Shown: positions 25,142-33,701, numbered from the stretch's first letter. The stretch: 35,053 nt of DNA from an uncultured Clostridium sp. (GCA_930991035.1 CAKNRV010000015.1:1-35053), one strand, 5' to 3'. Numbers and translations are program-made. Notes: a model not told the origin generated them from the sequence alone.

Positions 25142-25957
25142 TTAATTTGTAATCACCAACACCGTATTTAATTTTGTAAAATCTACCGCTGTATCTACTA
25201 TTGCATATCTATCTGTTATATTACTTGTATTTACGACCTCTCTAATAGTTCCAATATGTATTCCTTTTGGATAAATTCCACCTATTCCAGAGGTTTCTAC
25301 ACTGTCACCTTGTAAAACAACAGCATCAGTTGGTATAAAAGTTGCTCTAAGACTTGTTTTATCATCCAAAGTTCCTTGCACAACAATTGTATCTTCAGTC
25401 GTGCTTATTTTACTAGTAACTGCTGTTGCTGTATCAACTATGGTTTGTACTTTTGCAGTATTTGATGTTACAGAAATGACGTGTCCAACTAATCCGGCAT
25501 CTGCAATTACCGTCATATCTTCTTTAATTCCATCGTCAGAACCAACATTTATTATTATTGTACTGCTATAATTGCTTATGTCTCTGTTTATTACATCAGC
25601 AGGTACTGTAGTATAATCTTTATATTTATCTTTTAGGTCTACATATTCTTTTAATGTTTCATTTTCTGCCTTTATAATTTCTAATTCTCTTAAAGATTGT
25701 TCTAATTCACTATTTTGTTTTTTTAGTTCTTCATTCTCTGCCTTTAATGTTTCCATATCAGCAAAGAAATTATCATTTCCTGACAATTTGTTTTTTAAAT
25801 AAGTGAAGCCATTTTGTATGGGCATAACAAAAACGTTGCAAATTTTTTCCAAATACGAAACCTGATTTATATTAGTATTTGTAAGCACTACTATTACAAT
25901 TAGGACTATTACAGTAATAACAATGCCTATTATTCCACTTTTTTTGCTTTTATACAT
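25142..25957 (-). CDS. mreC: Rod shape-determining protein MreC
   Basis: A 271-residue elongasome scaffold linking MreB filaments to PBP2. It has an N-terminal membrane helix (about 9-26), a coiled coil (about 65-107, LKAENEELKKQNSELEQSL) that drives dimerisation, and a two-barrel domain beyond the membrane. Family motifs include VINRDISNYSSTIIINVGSDDGI, GLVGHVISVTSNTAKVQTI and GGIYPKGIHIGTI. It lies 44 bp after mreB in the standard mreBCD order. Length is typical and nothing appears damaged. Confidence 0.95.
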   Translation of the reverse strand: MYKSKKSGIIGIVITVIVLIVIVVLTNTNINQVSYLEKICNVFVMPIQNGFTYLKNKLSGNDNFFADMETLKAENEELKKQNSELEQSLRELEIIKAENETLKEYVDLKDKYKDYTTVPADVINRDISNYSSTIIINVGSDDGIKEDMTVIADAGLVGHVISVTSNTAKVQTIVDTATAVTSKISTTEDTIVVQGTLDDKTSLRATFIPTDAVVLQGDSVETSGIGGIYPKGIHIGTIREVVNTSNITDRYAIVDTAVDFTKLNTVLVITN

Positions 25958-26001
25958 ATTTTAAATCTCAATCCTCTCTAACAAGTAAATATTACGACTT
26001 T

Positions 26002-27033
26002 TTACTTTCTTCTTCTAGAGTTTATTAATACTGTTTTTAGCCTTTCCAAGTCTTCTAGCGTTTTTCCGGTGCCCTTTACAACGCAAGTCAAAGGGTCATC
26101 GGCAATATATACTGGCATTTCTGTTCTCTCATTTACCAATTTATCAATATTTTTTATTAAAGCTCCTCCTCCTGCTAATACAATTCCTTTTTCCATAATA
26201 TCAGAAGAAAGTTCTGGTGGTGTTCTTTCTAATGTTTGTCTTATAATATCTACTATTTTAGATACAGATTCTTGCATAGCTTCTTGAGCTTGACTAGAAG
26301 TTATTTTTACAGTTTCTGGAAGTCCTGTGGTTAAATCCCTACCGCTTATTTCCATACTTAACTCTGTTACTAATGGAGTAGCGCATCCTATCTCTTTTTT
26401 TATTTGTTCAGCAGTAGTATCGCCAATTGCTAGATTCATTTCCCTTTTTACATAGTTTACTATATCTTCGTCCAATTCGTCTCCGGCTATTCTAATAGAA
26501 TTACTTACTACAACTCCTCCAAGAGAAATAACAGCAACTTCAGTAGTGCCTCCACCAATATCTACTATAATGCTTCCACTTGGTTCTGCAATATCTAATC
26601 CTGCTCCAATTGCAGCAGCCATTGGTTCTTCCATTAAATATACTTCTCTTGCGCCCGCTTGTATTATAGCCTCCTCAACTGCTCTTTCTTCCACTTCAGT
26701 AATTCCAGAAGGAACACCAACTACAACTCTTGGTTTTCCTATATTATACCTTTGACATATTTTATATATGATATTTTTTAGTAACAATTGGGTTGCAGTA
26801 AAATCAGCTATAACACCATCTTTCATCGGTCTTATAGCTTTTATCTGTTCAGGAGTTCTGCCCAACATTTCCTTTGCTTCAAATCCTGTTGCTAGAATCC
26901 TTTGTGAACGTCTATCAAACGCAACGACTGATGGTTCATTTAAAACAATTCCCTTTCCTTTTAATGTAACTAAAATATTAGCTGTTCCTAAGTCTATGCC
27001 TATGTCTTTTGATCCTAATCCAAAAAATTTCAT
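26002..27033 (-). CDS. mreB: Rod shape-determining actin homologue MreB
   Basis: A 343-residue bacterial actin that directs cell-wall elongation. ATP-binding motifs are GIDLGTANILV near the N-terminus, IIVDIGGGTTEVAVISLGG and LAGGGALI. MEEPMAAAIGAG and IRPMKDGVIADFTAT are family signatures. I place the start at the ATG at 27033 (MKFFGLGSKDIGIDLGT), which gives the usual length. Upstream in-frame codons exist, but the AAAGGA site is abutted by an earlier ATG. It follows radC by about 100 bp, with a palindrome at the radC end, and heads mreBCD. Confidence 0.96.
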   Translation of the reverse strand: MKFFGLGSKDIGIDLGTANILVTLKGKGIVLNEPSVVAFDRRSQRILATGFEAKEMLGRTPEQIKAIRPMKDGVIADFTATQLLLKNIIYKICQRYNIGKPRVVVGVPSGITEVEERAVEEAIIQAGAREVYLMEEPMAAAIGAGLDIAEPSGSIIVDIGGGTTEVAVISLGGVVVSNSIRIAGDELDEDIVNYVKREMNLAIGDTTAEQIKKEIGCATPLVTELSMEISGRDLTTGLPETVKITSSQAQEAMQESVSKIVDIIRQTLERTPPELSSDIMEKGIVLAGGGALIKNIDKLVNERTEMPVYIADDPLTCVVKGTGKTLEDLERLKTVLINSRRRK

Positions 27034-27118
27034 TCTTAATAACATTCCTTTCTTCAGGCGCAAATTTAGTTGAAATGAATTCCAACACTAGTCCTTTTAA
27101 TTGTTTTTGCTCATTCTA

Positions 27119-27161
27119 TTTTTTACATTCTAAGAAATAACATTTCTTAGAATGTAAAAAA
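27119..27161. repeat. Perfect 20-bp inverted repeat spanning the radC stop codon
   Basis: The arms 27119-27138 (TTTTTTACATTCTAAGAAAT) and 27142-27161 are perfectly complementary around a 3-nt loop. The radC stop codon lies in one arm, and the last residues of RadC are encoded by the hairpin. On both strands the stem starts with T6 and ends with A6, so no T-run follows the hairpin and it does not fit an intrinsic terminator. Confidence 0.9.
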
Positions 27162-27825
27162 TACTTTTATAATCACAATCCCCAATAACCACGTGGTCCA
27201 GTAACTCAACTCCTACTATTTGTGATGCTTTTATTAATCTTTCTGTAAATTCCATATCGTTTTTACTTGGAGTTGGGTCTCCACTTGGATGATTATGTAC
27301 TAGGATTATCTTTGGTGCACCTAATTTAATTGCCTCTTGTAATACATCTTTTGGTTTTAATACTGCAGAATTAGTTCCTCCAAAACATACATCTACAATT
27401 TTTACTATTACATTTTTAGAATTAAGAATTATTGTTTTTACAATCTCCCTTTTTTCATATTTAATTTCATTTATTAATAAATCTGCCACATCTTTTGGTG
27501 ATTTAATTTGTATCTGAGTCATATCTAAAGGTCTTGATATTCTTTTGGCAAATTCGCATACCGCTTTTAATTGTATGGCTTTTACTTTTCCAATACCTCT
27601 AATTTTTTTCAATTCTTCTACTGATATGTCTTGTAAAAATCTTAAACTGTCTTTTTCATTTTTTCCTAGCGAAAGTACTTTTTGTGCTATACTTACACTA
27701 CTTTCTTCTTTTGTTCCACTTTTTATTATAATTGCAATTAATTCTGCATTTGAGAGCATTTCTGCCCCTTGCATTTCCAATTTTTCATAAGGTCTTTCTG
27801 ATATTGGGAGCTCTTTCATTTTCAT
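27130..27825 (-). CDS. radC: RadC family JAB/MPN-domain protein
   Basis: A 231-residue protein with an N-terminal helix-hairpin-helix region (about 67-90, VEELKKIRGIGKVKAIQLKAV) and a C-terminal JAMM metalloprotease-like domain. The JAMM motif is H177-N-H179-PSGD183, with PTPSKNDMEFTERL following. Despite its name, RadC's role in DNA repair is unproven. The ATG follows AAAGGA. The operon position before mreB is common in Firmicutes. The C-terminus is odd: where relatives end near an RERG-type motif, this one ends FYILRNVIS, encoded entirely by a perfect palindrome that also supplies the stop. The last residues may therefore have been replaced by an inserted element. Confidence 0.92.
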   Translation of the reverse strand: MKMKELPISERPYEKLEMQGAEMLSNAELIAIIIKSGTKEESSVSIAQKVLSLGKNEKDSLRFLQDISVEELKKIRGIGKVKAIQLKAVCEFAKRISRPLDMTQIQIKSPKDVADLLINEIKYEKREIVKTIILNSKNVIVKIVDVCFGGTNSAVLKPKDVLQEAIKLGAPKIILVHNHPSGDPTPSKNDMEFTERLIKASQIVGVELLDHVVIGDCDYKSIFYILRNVIS

Positions 27826-27864
27826 AAATATACATTCCTTTCTTTTGGCCCCCGAATATAATTT

Positions 27865-28122
27865 TTACACTTTTCTGTAAATGAAAATTGCAAGTATCAT
27901 ACCTATAATACTAGCTATGTTTATTTGGAACATTAATCCAAACGTGATTGTAATTACTTGTAAATCCAATGTGATTGGAGTAGAAAATCCAAATTCTTCT
28001 CCATAAGATAGCCACCATAAGAAGTCTACATTTGATGCTAGTTGTCCTAATAATCCTCCAACTACTAGTCCACATAAAATAAATACAATTAAAATCCATA
28101 CATTTTTTTCTCTTGTTGCCAT
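27865..28122 (-). CDS. DUF4321 small membrane protein
   Basis: An 85-residue protein with two membrane helices (about 8-29, WILIVFILCGLVVGGLLGQL; about 57-82, FGLMFQINIASIIGMILAIF). The intervening segment (DFLWWLSYGEEFGF) contains the aromatic and glycine residues typical of DUF4321. Proteins of this family often sit just upstream of radC or mreB in Clostridia. It is the first gene of the operon, with a GGAGG site and a strong promoter. Function is unknown; its constant location suggests a link to envelope growth. Confidence 0.85.
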   Translation of the reverse strand: MATREKNVWILIVFILCGLVVGGLLGQLASNVDFLWWLSYGEEFGFSTPITLDLQVITITFGLMFQINIASIIGMILAIFIYRKV

Positions 28123-28172
28123 ATTTATTATATCCTCCTCTTTTGCATATATTCACATTTTTATACTTATGT

Positions 28173-28201
28173 ATTATATCCTGTATAACGTTTTTTTTCA
28201 A
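28173..28201 (-). promoter_or_regulatory. Sigma-A promoter of the DUF4321-radC-mre-pbp2-minC operon
   Basis: On the minus strand: TTGAAA (28201-28196), 17-bp spacer, TATAAT (28178-28173), about 50 bp before the first start codon. Eleven of twelve consensus positions match. Confidence 0.75.
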
Positions 28202-28365
28202 GATTTAACGGAAATTTTTTCTATTTATTTTTTTTATTAATTATGTTAAAATAAATTTATATAAAATCTTTTATTTTTTTTATTTTTATGATATAGTATT
28301 AGTTACATTTTATTTATTACAAAAATATAATATTGTAATGAAGATTTTTTGGAGGCAATTAATTA

Positions 28366-29001
28366 ATGAAATTTGAAAAAGTCAACGAGAATAAAATACG
28401 AATTACGTTTTCAATGCGTGATTTAGAAGAAAAAGATATAAATTTTCACGATTTTATGTCTAATCCTCTTGAAACACAAGATTTATTTTTGCTTATGCTT
28501 CAAGAGGCTGAAGAAAAAGTAGGTTTTAAAACAAAAAATTGTAAGGTTAAAATTGAGGCTTTAGCAATGACAGAGGACAATTTTGTATTGACTATCACCA
28601 AAATATTGCCAGAATCATATAAAAAATATAAAATAAATACTCATAAACCTATTGCACGTAGAAAATCAAATAATTTAAATTATACATATTTAATTTACCG
28701 TTTTAATTCATTTGACGATTACTGCTATTTTATTGAATACCTATACAATAATAATCTTATGGATTCTACTAAAGTAGCCAAAAACATAACTGTATATTTA
28801 TATAATGATTATTATTACTTGGTATTAAACGATATAAATTCAGCTTATGCAAAATCAACTACATTCTTTACTTCTATTGTAGAATTTGCATCTTATGTTT
28901 CGAGCCCAGAATTAATTATACGTAAGTTAAATGAATCCGGAACTGTTGTTATAAAAAACAATGCAATTAGAAAAAGTTGCGCATATTTTCAGAAAAAATA
29001 G
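28366..29001 (+). CDS. mecA: MecA-family adaptor protein
   Basis: A 211-residue adaptor that in Bacillus hands substrates such as ComK to the ClpCP protease. The N-terminal domain (about 1-85) shows the family pattern: EKVNENKIRITFSMRDLEE, FMSNPLETQDLFLLMLQEAEEKVGF and KIEALAMTEDNFVLTITKI. A short basic linker (about 98-108) leads to the ClpC-binding domain (about 112-211). That domain shows YLIYRFNSFDDYCYFIEYL, YYYLVLNDI and the closing RKLNESGTVVIKNNAIRKSCAYF. The ATG has a TTGGAGG site at about 10 nt. The gene is monocistronic and convergent with the M23 peptidase gene, whose stop lies 20 bp away. Substrates here are not inferable. Confidence 0.85.
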   Translation: MKFEKVNENKIRITFSMRDLEEKDINFHDFMSNPLETQDLFLLMLQEAEEKVGFKTKNCKVKIEALAMTEDNFVLTITKILPESYKKYKINTHKPIARRKSNNLNYTYLIYRFNSFDDYCYFIEYLYNNNLMDSTKVAKNITVYLYNDYYYLVLNDINSAYAKSTTFFTSIVEFASYVSSPELIIRKLNESGTVVIKNNAIRKSCAYFQKK

Positions 29002-29023
29002 AGCTTTTTAAGCTCTATTTTTT
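28993..29023. terminator. Bidirectional terminator shared by mecA and the M23 peptidase gene
   Basis: A perfect 14-bp stem (AAAAAATAGAGCTT / AAGCTCTATTTTTT) with a 3-nt loop that includes both stop codons of the convergent genes. T6 follows the GC-rich core on each strand. Confidence 0.9.
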
Positions 29024-30029
29024 AATATACATAATTTTGAGGATTGTAGTTAACTCCATTTTTTCTAACTTCTAAATGTAAATGATTTCCTGTTGAATTA
29101 CCCGTTGAACCGACCTTTGCAATTACATCTCCTTGACTTACTGTTTGCCCTGCTGAAACTAATAATTGGCTACAATGTGCATATACAGTAGTTACACCGT
29201 TTCCGTGAGATATAATAACATAATTTCCGAATCCGTCTCCGGCATTTCCAGAATATGTAACAGTTCCAGAAGCAGCTGCTTTAATTGGTGTGCCATAAGG
29301 TGCTGCAATGTCTAATCCAGAATGAGCGTGTGACCTTACACTATCATTGCTTCCATATCTTGATGTAATAACTCCAGAAACAGGATTTATTAAACTAATT
29401 CCTATATCAACATACCCTGAAGATGTGCCTGCGCTGTAATTTGAAGCTGATGGAGCTGAATACGTTGTTCTTCTAACTACTACTTTTTTCTCGTATAATT
29501 CTGATACACAAGTATCTACACTTGTAAATTCTTTTAATTCTTTTCCGTATTTTTCGATGATTCCTAGTTCGTCTTGATTAGCGCTATCTTTTTCTTCTAA
29601 TTCGTCAATTACTTTTTCTGCATCTTCGAAATTAGATAGGTAAAATTTTTCTTTTTTATCTTCAGTTATTGCATAATACTTGTAATATGGGGTAGAATTT
29701 TCTGTTACCTTTGCATAAATTTCGTCATCGTTTGTGCTTACATCTTTTTTAAGTAAACACAATTTATATGTAGGCATTGCATCAATTTGCACAAAAGCAA
29801 CATTGCTTTCTTCGTCTTCCGCTATGTAACTATTAATTTTTTCTTGTAATTCACTCTTATTAGAAGTATAACCAATAACTTCCCCCTTTAAGCTTACTTC
29901 GTAAGTTGGGTTATAAAAAATTACTACTAATCCGATTAAAATAATAATTGATAAAAGAATTGTTATTACTAATTTTATTGATTTTCTTGTTGTTACTGCA
30001 ACTTTTCTTAGAATATTAATTTTAAACAC
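29022..30029 (-). CDS. Membrane-anchored M23 (LytM-type) peptidase
   Basis: A 335-residue zinc endopeptidase acting on peptidoglycan cross-bridges outside the membrane. A basic N-terminus and one helix (about 18-39) are followed by an extracellular stalk-like domain (about 45-185). A Ser-rich linker and a peptidase M23 domain (about 215-335) come next. Zinc ligands H236 and D240 lie in HSGLDIAAP and H318 in HLHLE; H285 in YAHCS is the catalytic partner. All catalytic residues are present, so an active enzyme is expected, unlike degenerate SpoIIQ/EnvC types. An AGGAGTG site precedes the ATG. The 500-base leader has no obvious riboswitch. Confidence 0.88.
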   Translation of the reverse strand: MFKINILRKVAVTTRKSIKLVITILLSIIILIGLVVIFYNPTYEVSLKGEVIGYTSNKSELQEKINSYIAEDEESNVAFVQIDAMPTYKLCLLKKDVSTNDDEIYAKVTENSTPYYKYYAITEDKKEKFYLSNFEDAEKVIDELEEKDSANQDELGIIEKYGKELKEFTSVDTCVSELYEKKVVVRRTTYSAPSASNYSAGTSSGYVDIGISLINPVSGVITSRYGSNDSVRSHAHSGLDIAAPYGTPIKAAASGTVTYSGNAGDGFGNYVIISHGNGVTTVYAHCSQLLVSAGQTVSQGDVIAKVGSTGNSTGNHLHLEVRKNGVNYNPQNYVY

Positions 30030-30556
30030 TCCTATCTTATTAATTTAATTTCTAATTAATTTAATAAAATGACATCGTAGTCTTTTGTTTAATTTTTATT
30101 AAGATTTCTTATATAAACAAATTTATTCACTTTTTATCGTTTTAGAATTTTGACTAAAGTGAAAATATTGAAAAATAATTATATTTCAGCTTATTTTTTA
30201 AGCATCATAATTATATATAAAGATTTGTTTAAAAACAATATTAAAATCTGCCTAAAATTTTTATTTATTTAGATTTTGTTGGCATTTCCTTTTATTTTCT
30301 CTTAATCTCTCCTTTTTACTCGGTTTTTCTTTTTTGATAAGTGTGTATCAAGAAGTAGCTTATGTTTTTCCTTTTTTCTTTTACAATAAATTATATAATA
30401 CTTAACTTAATATACTGCCTTTGTAAGAAGCACAAAATTAAATTTATAGTTTTGCAGTTCCACGTGGAAGATATATATTTTGTTCGAATGCTTGGAGAAC
30501 ACAATATATATCTTCCAGCAAGATGGAACGAATTTTATATGACTTTATTAGACTTC
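30030..30556. other. Gene-free interval between the M23 gene and the cotF-like pair
   Basis: About 530 AT-rich bases with no convincing gene. It holds the leader and promoter of the M23 gene, which I could not pin down, and a long hairpin near the cotF end. A short dyad, TTGATA-6-TATCAA (near 30335-30352), is also present. The plus-strand open frame starting at 30362 lacks a ribosome site and runs antisense into cotF. Confidence 0.5.
30457..30529. repeat. 73-bp hairpin downstream of the CotF-like pair
   Basis: Nested arms: GTTCCA (30457-30462) pairs with TGGAAC (30524-30529), GGAAGATATATATT (30466-30479) with AATATATATCTTCC (30503-30516), and TGTTC with GAACA around an 11-nt loop. It lies 28 bp past the last coat-gene stop and has no T-run on the minus side, so it may stabilise the RNA end rather than terminate. 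Confidence 0.8.
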
Positions 30557-30799
30557 TTATTGCAAACTTGTTTTCACTTCATTTATTTCTGTAACAGTTG
30601 CAGGTTGTGCTGGTTTATAATAGCCTTTAGCTTGTGCTGTTTTAAAAAGTTCATATTGAAAACTCTCATCATTATTTCTTATTTGTTGTAATGTTTGTCT
30701 TAATTGCATATTTTCTGTTTCAGAAATAGCTGTTTGATATGAACCTAAACTTGCCTTAACTCCTGCTAAAATATCATTTACCATAGTTTTTTCGTCCAT
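30557..30799 (-). CDS. CotF-like spore coat protein (80 aa)
   Basis: An 80-residue all-helical protein of the CotF/ferritin-like coat family. MVNDILAGVKASLGSYQTAISETEN forms the first helix and LRQTLQQIRNNDESFQYELFKTAQAKGYYKPAQPA the second, with the Gly-Tyr-Tyr-x-Pro-Ala-x-Pro-Ala ending often seen in clostridial CotF proteins. The ATG has AAAGGATGG upstream. It lies 18 bp after a second, shorter coat-like gene, and the two probably form a heteromer. Short length is normal for this subfamily. Confidence 0.72.
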   Translation of the reverse strand: MDEKTMVNDILAGVKASLGSYQTAISETENMQLRQTLQQIRNNDESFQYELFKTAQAKGYYKPAQPATVTEINEVKTSLQ

Positions 30800-30817
30800 A
30801 AAATAACCATCCTTTCT

Positions 30818-31006
30818 TTATTGATTTAAAAAAGACATAAGTTTTTGTTTAGTATTAAGACTGTCTTGTGCAGCTTTTGTAAAAATTTGCTTTATTTGAG
30901 GGTCTACTGCTTGTGATGCATAATTATTTAATTTTTGATAAGAAGTCTCGTGTGACCCAATAAAATGTCTTAAATTTTGTAACTCAACTTGACTTAAATT
31001 TGGCAT
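30818..31006 (-). CDS. Small CotF-like partner protein (62 aa)
   Basis: A 62-residue helical protein, MPNLSQVELQNLRHFIGSHE followed by a second helix (VDPQIKQIFTKAAQDSLNTKQKLMSFL), matching the small partner found beside CotF in Clostridia. I place the start at the ATG at 31006: AAAGGA lies 9 bases upstream of it. Earlier in-frame ATGs abut that site, or lie within pcrA. The gene begins about 70 bp after the pcrA stop and has a candidate sporulation promoter in that gap, so it need not depend on the pcrA transcript. Confidence 0.68.
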   Translation of the reverse strand: MPNLSQVELQNLRHFIGSHETSYQKLNNYASQAVDPQIKQIFTKAAQDSLNTKQKLMSFLNQ

Positions 31007-31037
31007 TTCAATCATTCCTTTCATTATTTTTCTAATT

Positions 31038-31067
31038 ATATTATGGAACGATTTTTTAATTTTATAC
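31038..31067 (-). promoter_or_regulatory. Candidate sporulation-type promoter of the coat-gene pair
   Basis: On the minus strand: GTATAAA (31067-31061), 15-bp spacer, CATAATAT (31045-31038). The -10 matches the sigma-E consensus CATACAHT at six of eight positions, and CATAATATA also fits the sigma-K -10 CATAnnnTA. The -35 is weak. It lies 32-61 bp before the start codon of the 62-residue gene. Confidence 0.35.
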
Positions 31068-31076
31068 AAAATTAAA

Positions 31077-33485
31077 TTAAGCAATAATTTCTAATCCTGC
31101 GAATTTTGCCATTAACCTCTTATGTCCTGCCTTATCAAAAGAAATATCTATTTTGTAATCTTCTCCTTCTTCTTCTATCTTATTTATTGTACCTTCACCA
31201 AATTTTTTGTGATAAATACGTTGTCCTTCTTTGTATTTAGTAATATCTACATCATTATTTACTTTTTTATTATTTAATGAATTTAAAAAGCTTTCAGCAG
31301 ATTTGAATTGGAACCCTGTACTTGCTCCAGAATTTGTTCCTGAATTGTGGAAACTTGTGTCTGATTTTTTGCCAAAACTGCTATTAAACCCCCCATAATT
31401 GTTAACAAATCCGTTTGAAGAGCCGTATCCTTTTGCAGCAACTCCGACTCCATTACTATTGTATTCGCCATCTAGTTTATATGTTTTTACTCTTGAACTT
31501 GTTCCATACTCCCATTTATATCCGCTATCTTCAAATTCATTTGAAGAACTATTGTCTAACTCGCCATATCCATCTAATAAATCAGATGGTATTTCATTTA
31601 TAAATCTAGAAAGAGCATTGTAACTTGTAGAGCCAAATATTGTTCTCTTTTTTGCACAAGTTAAATATAAATATCTTTTTGCACGAGTAATTCCAACGTA
31701 AAATAAGCGTCTTTCTTCTTCTAGTTCTTTTGGTTCTCCAATTGATTTATTACCTGGGAATATTCCTTCTTCCATTCCCACTAAGAAAACAACAGGAAAC
31801 TCTAGTCCTTTTGCACTATGTAACGTCATTAGTGTAACAGAATCTTCACTATCTTCCATTCCATCAATGTCACTACTTAAAGTTATTCCTTCCAAGAAAT
31901 CTGCCAAAGTATTTTCTGCTTCCTCTTCTTCGAACTCAATTGCAACAGTCAAAAATTCCTCTAAGTTTTCTATTCTACTTTCTGCTTCTGTTGTATTTTC
32001 CAACTCCAATGCCTTTGTGTAACCAGTTTTATTTAAAGTTTCTTTTATTAAATCAGAAATACTTAACTCTTCTATTTTACTTCTTAAATACTCAATTGTC
32101 TGTATAAATTCCTCTGCGTTTGCTTTAACTCTGTTTAAGCCATATTCGTCGGCGTGCTTGATTATATCAAACATAGAAAGTCCAGTTTGCTCAGATATTT
32201 CTTGAATATTGTCTATGCTTGTCTTTCCAATGCCCCTTTTAGGCTCATTTATAATCCTTTTTAGAGATATATTATCTGAAAAATTATATATTAACCTTAA
32301 ATACGAAATAATATCTTTAATTTCTTTTCTTTCATAGAATTTAAGGCCTCCAACAATTTTGTATGGTATTCCTTCTCTTCTTAGAATTTCCTCAATCGCT
32401 CTTGATTGAGAGTTCATTCTGTATAGTATAGTAAAGTCTGAATATTTAAAATACTCTTCTGTCCTTAAATGATTAATTTGCTCAACAATATATCTGCCTT
32501 CATCATATTCATCGTCAGACTTATGAATAGTTGGCAATGCTCCTTCTTCGTTTTCTGTCCATAATTTTTTTTCGTATTTGTTTTCGTTGTGCTTTATAAC
32601 AGCATTTGCAGCCTTTAAAATATTACCAGTACATCTATAATTTTGCTCTAACTTAATTAATTTTGCACCTGGAAAATCCTTTTCAAAATTTAAAATATTA
32701 GTAATGTCAGCACCTCTAAAACTATAAATTCCTTGGTCATTATCTCCAACAACTGTAATATTGCCATATTTAGAAGCAAGCACTGTAACCAATGTAAACT
32801 GAGCCTTGTTTGTATCTTGATACTCGTCCACCAACACATATTGAAATTTGTTTGTATAATATTCTAAAGCGTCCGAATTTTCTGCCAAAATTTTAATAGT
32901 ATAATTAATAATGTCATCAAAGTCAATTGCATTGTTTTCTTTTAGCCTGTGCTGGTATAGCTCATATATTCTACCAATAATTTCTTTTCTATAATCGCCT
33001 GCGTACTTTGTTTGGTATGCCTTTGGCTCTAGCATCTCATTCTTTCCATTACTTATTTCGGCTAAAACGCTTCTATCCGTAAACATTTTATCGTCTATTT
33101 TTAATGTTTTCATACACTCTTTTATTAATGTTCTTTGGTCAGATGTGTCAAAAATCAAAAATGAATGGTCAAAGCCAAGCCTATCAATGTATTTTCTTAA
33201 AATACGCACACAAATAGAGTGGAAAGTTCCAATCCACATATCCTTTGTAGCCTCTCCAACAAGCTTTTCTACTCTGTCTTTCATTTCATTTGCAGCCTTG
33301 TTGGTAAAAGTAATAGCTAAAATGTTCCAAGGCTTTACATTTTTTTCCATAAGTAAATATGCTATTTTATGTGTTAGTACCTTAGTTTTACCGCTTCCTG
33401 CCCCTGCAATTACTAAGCAAGGTCCTTCGGTTGCTAGCACCGCTTCTTTTTGTTTATTATTTAATCCTTCTATTAAATCTTGCAT
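31077..33485 (-). CDS. pcrA: ATP-dependent DNA helicase PcrA (UvrD/Rep family)
   Basis: An 802-residue SF1A helicase for repair, replication-transcription conflict and rolling-circle replication. Walker A is AGAGSGKT (27-34). Motif II is VDEYQDT (about 219-225), with motif Ia ITFTNKAANEM, motif III GDNDQGIYSFRGA, motif IV EQNYRC, motif V TLMTLHSAKGLEFPVVFLVG and motif VI VGITRAKRYLYLTCA. A low-complexity Gly/Ser/Asn linker (about 655-740) leads to the C-terminal Tudor-like domain (YKEGQRIYHKKFGEGTI) that binds RNA polymerase in Bacillus PcrA. AAGGAG precedes the ATG. Length is slightly above usual because of the linker. Confidence 0.96.
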   Translation of the reverse strand: MQDLIEGLNNKQKEAVLATEGPCLVIAGAGSGKTKVLTHKIAYLLMEKNVKPWNILAITFTNKAANEMKDRVEKLVGEATKDMWIGTFHSICVRILRKYIDRLGFDHSFLIFDTSDQRTLIKECMKTLKIDDKMFTDRSVLAEISNGKNEMLEPKAYQTKYAGDYRKEIIGRIYELYQHRLKENNAIDFDDIINYTIKILAENSDALEYYTNKFQYVLVDEYQDTNKAQFTLVTVLASKYGNITVVGDNDQGIYSFRGADITNILNFEKDFPGAKLIKLEQNYRCTGNILKAANAVIKHNENKYEKKLWTENEEGALPTIHKSDDEYDEGRYIVEQINHLRTEEYFKYSDFTILYRMNSQSRAIEEILRREGIPYKIVGGLKFYERKEIKDIISYLRLIYNFSDNISLKRIINEPKRGIGKTSIDNIQEISEQTGLSMFDIIKHADEYGLNRVKANAEEFIQTIEYLRSKIEELSISDLIKETLNKTGYTKALELENTTEAESRIENLEEFLTVAIEFEEEEAENTLADFLEGITLSSDIDGMEDSEDSVTLMTLHSAKGLEFPVVFLVGMEEGIFPGNKSIGEPKELEEERRLFYVGITRAKRYLYLTCAKKRTIFGSTSYNALSRFINEIPSDLLDGYGELDNSSSNEFEDSGYKWEYGTSSRVKTYKLDGEYNSNGVGVAAKGYGSSNGFVNNYGGFNSSFGKKSDTSFHNSGTNSGASTGFQFKSAESFLNSLNNKKVNNDVDITKYKEGQRIYHKKFGEGTINKIEEEGEDYKIDISFDKAGHKRLMAKFAGLEIIA

Positions 33486-33555
33486 TGTGTTTCTCCTTTA
33501 TTATTTTATTTGGTAGTAGTTTTTTATATACATTACCTTGTAAGAATTGTGATAT

Positions 33556-33585
33556 ATAATATTTTTTATGCAATTATTCTGCCAA
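33556..33585 (-). promoter_or_regulatory. Candidate sigma-A promoter of pcrA
   Basis: On the minus strand: TTGGCA (33585-33580), 18-bp spacer, TATTAT (33561-33556), about 70 bp upstream of the start. Each hexamer matches five of six positions. Confidence 0.5.
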
Positions 33586-33665
33586 GTAAGTGTACATATA
33601 TTATTTATAGTATTAATTCTTATTTTGCTTATTTGTAAAACAAACCACTTTCGTTATTATACACT

Positions 33666-33701
33666 AAAACAAACCAATGTTCAATACCATTGGTTTGTTT
33701 T
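33666..33701. terminator. Terminator separating the pilin-like pseudogene from pcrA
   Basis: A perfect 14-bp stem (AAAACAAACCAATG / CATTGGTTTGTTTT) with an 8-nt loop. T-runs occur on both strands and are longer on the plus strand. On the minus strand it would stop transcripts of the broken pilin-like gene before pcrA. Confidence 0.75.

Noticed and set aside
30030..30450. c-di-AMP (ydaO-type) or other riboswitch upstream of the M23 peptidase gene
   Set aside because: Such switches often precede wall hydrolases, but the conserved GGGGAACC-like core and paired arms are not present in the leader.
30362..30691. Plus-strand open frame of 109 codons
   Set aside because: No ribosome site; it runs antisense through the cotF-like gene and the long hairpin; composition is that of translated AT-rich spacer.
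31283..31471. Gln/Thr-rich 62-codon frame within pcrA
   Set aside because: A shadow of the low-complexity PcrA linker, with no ribosome site of its own.
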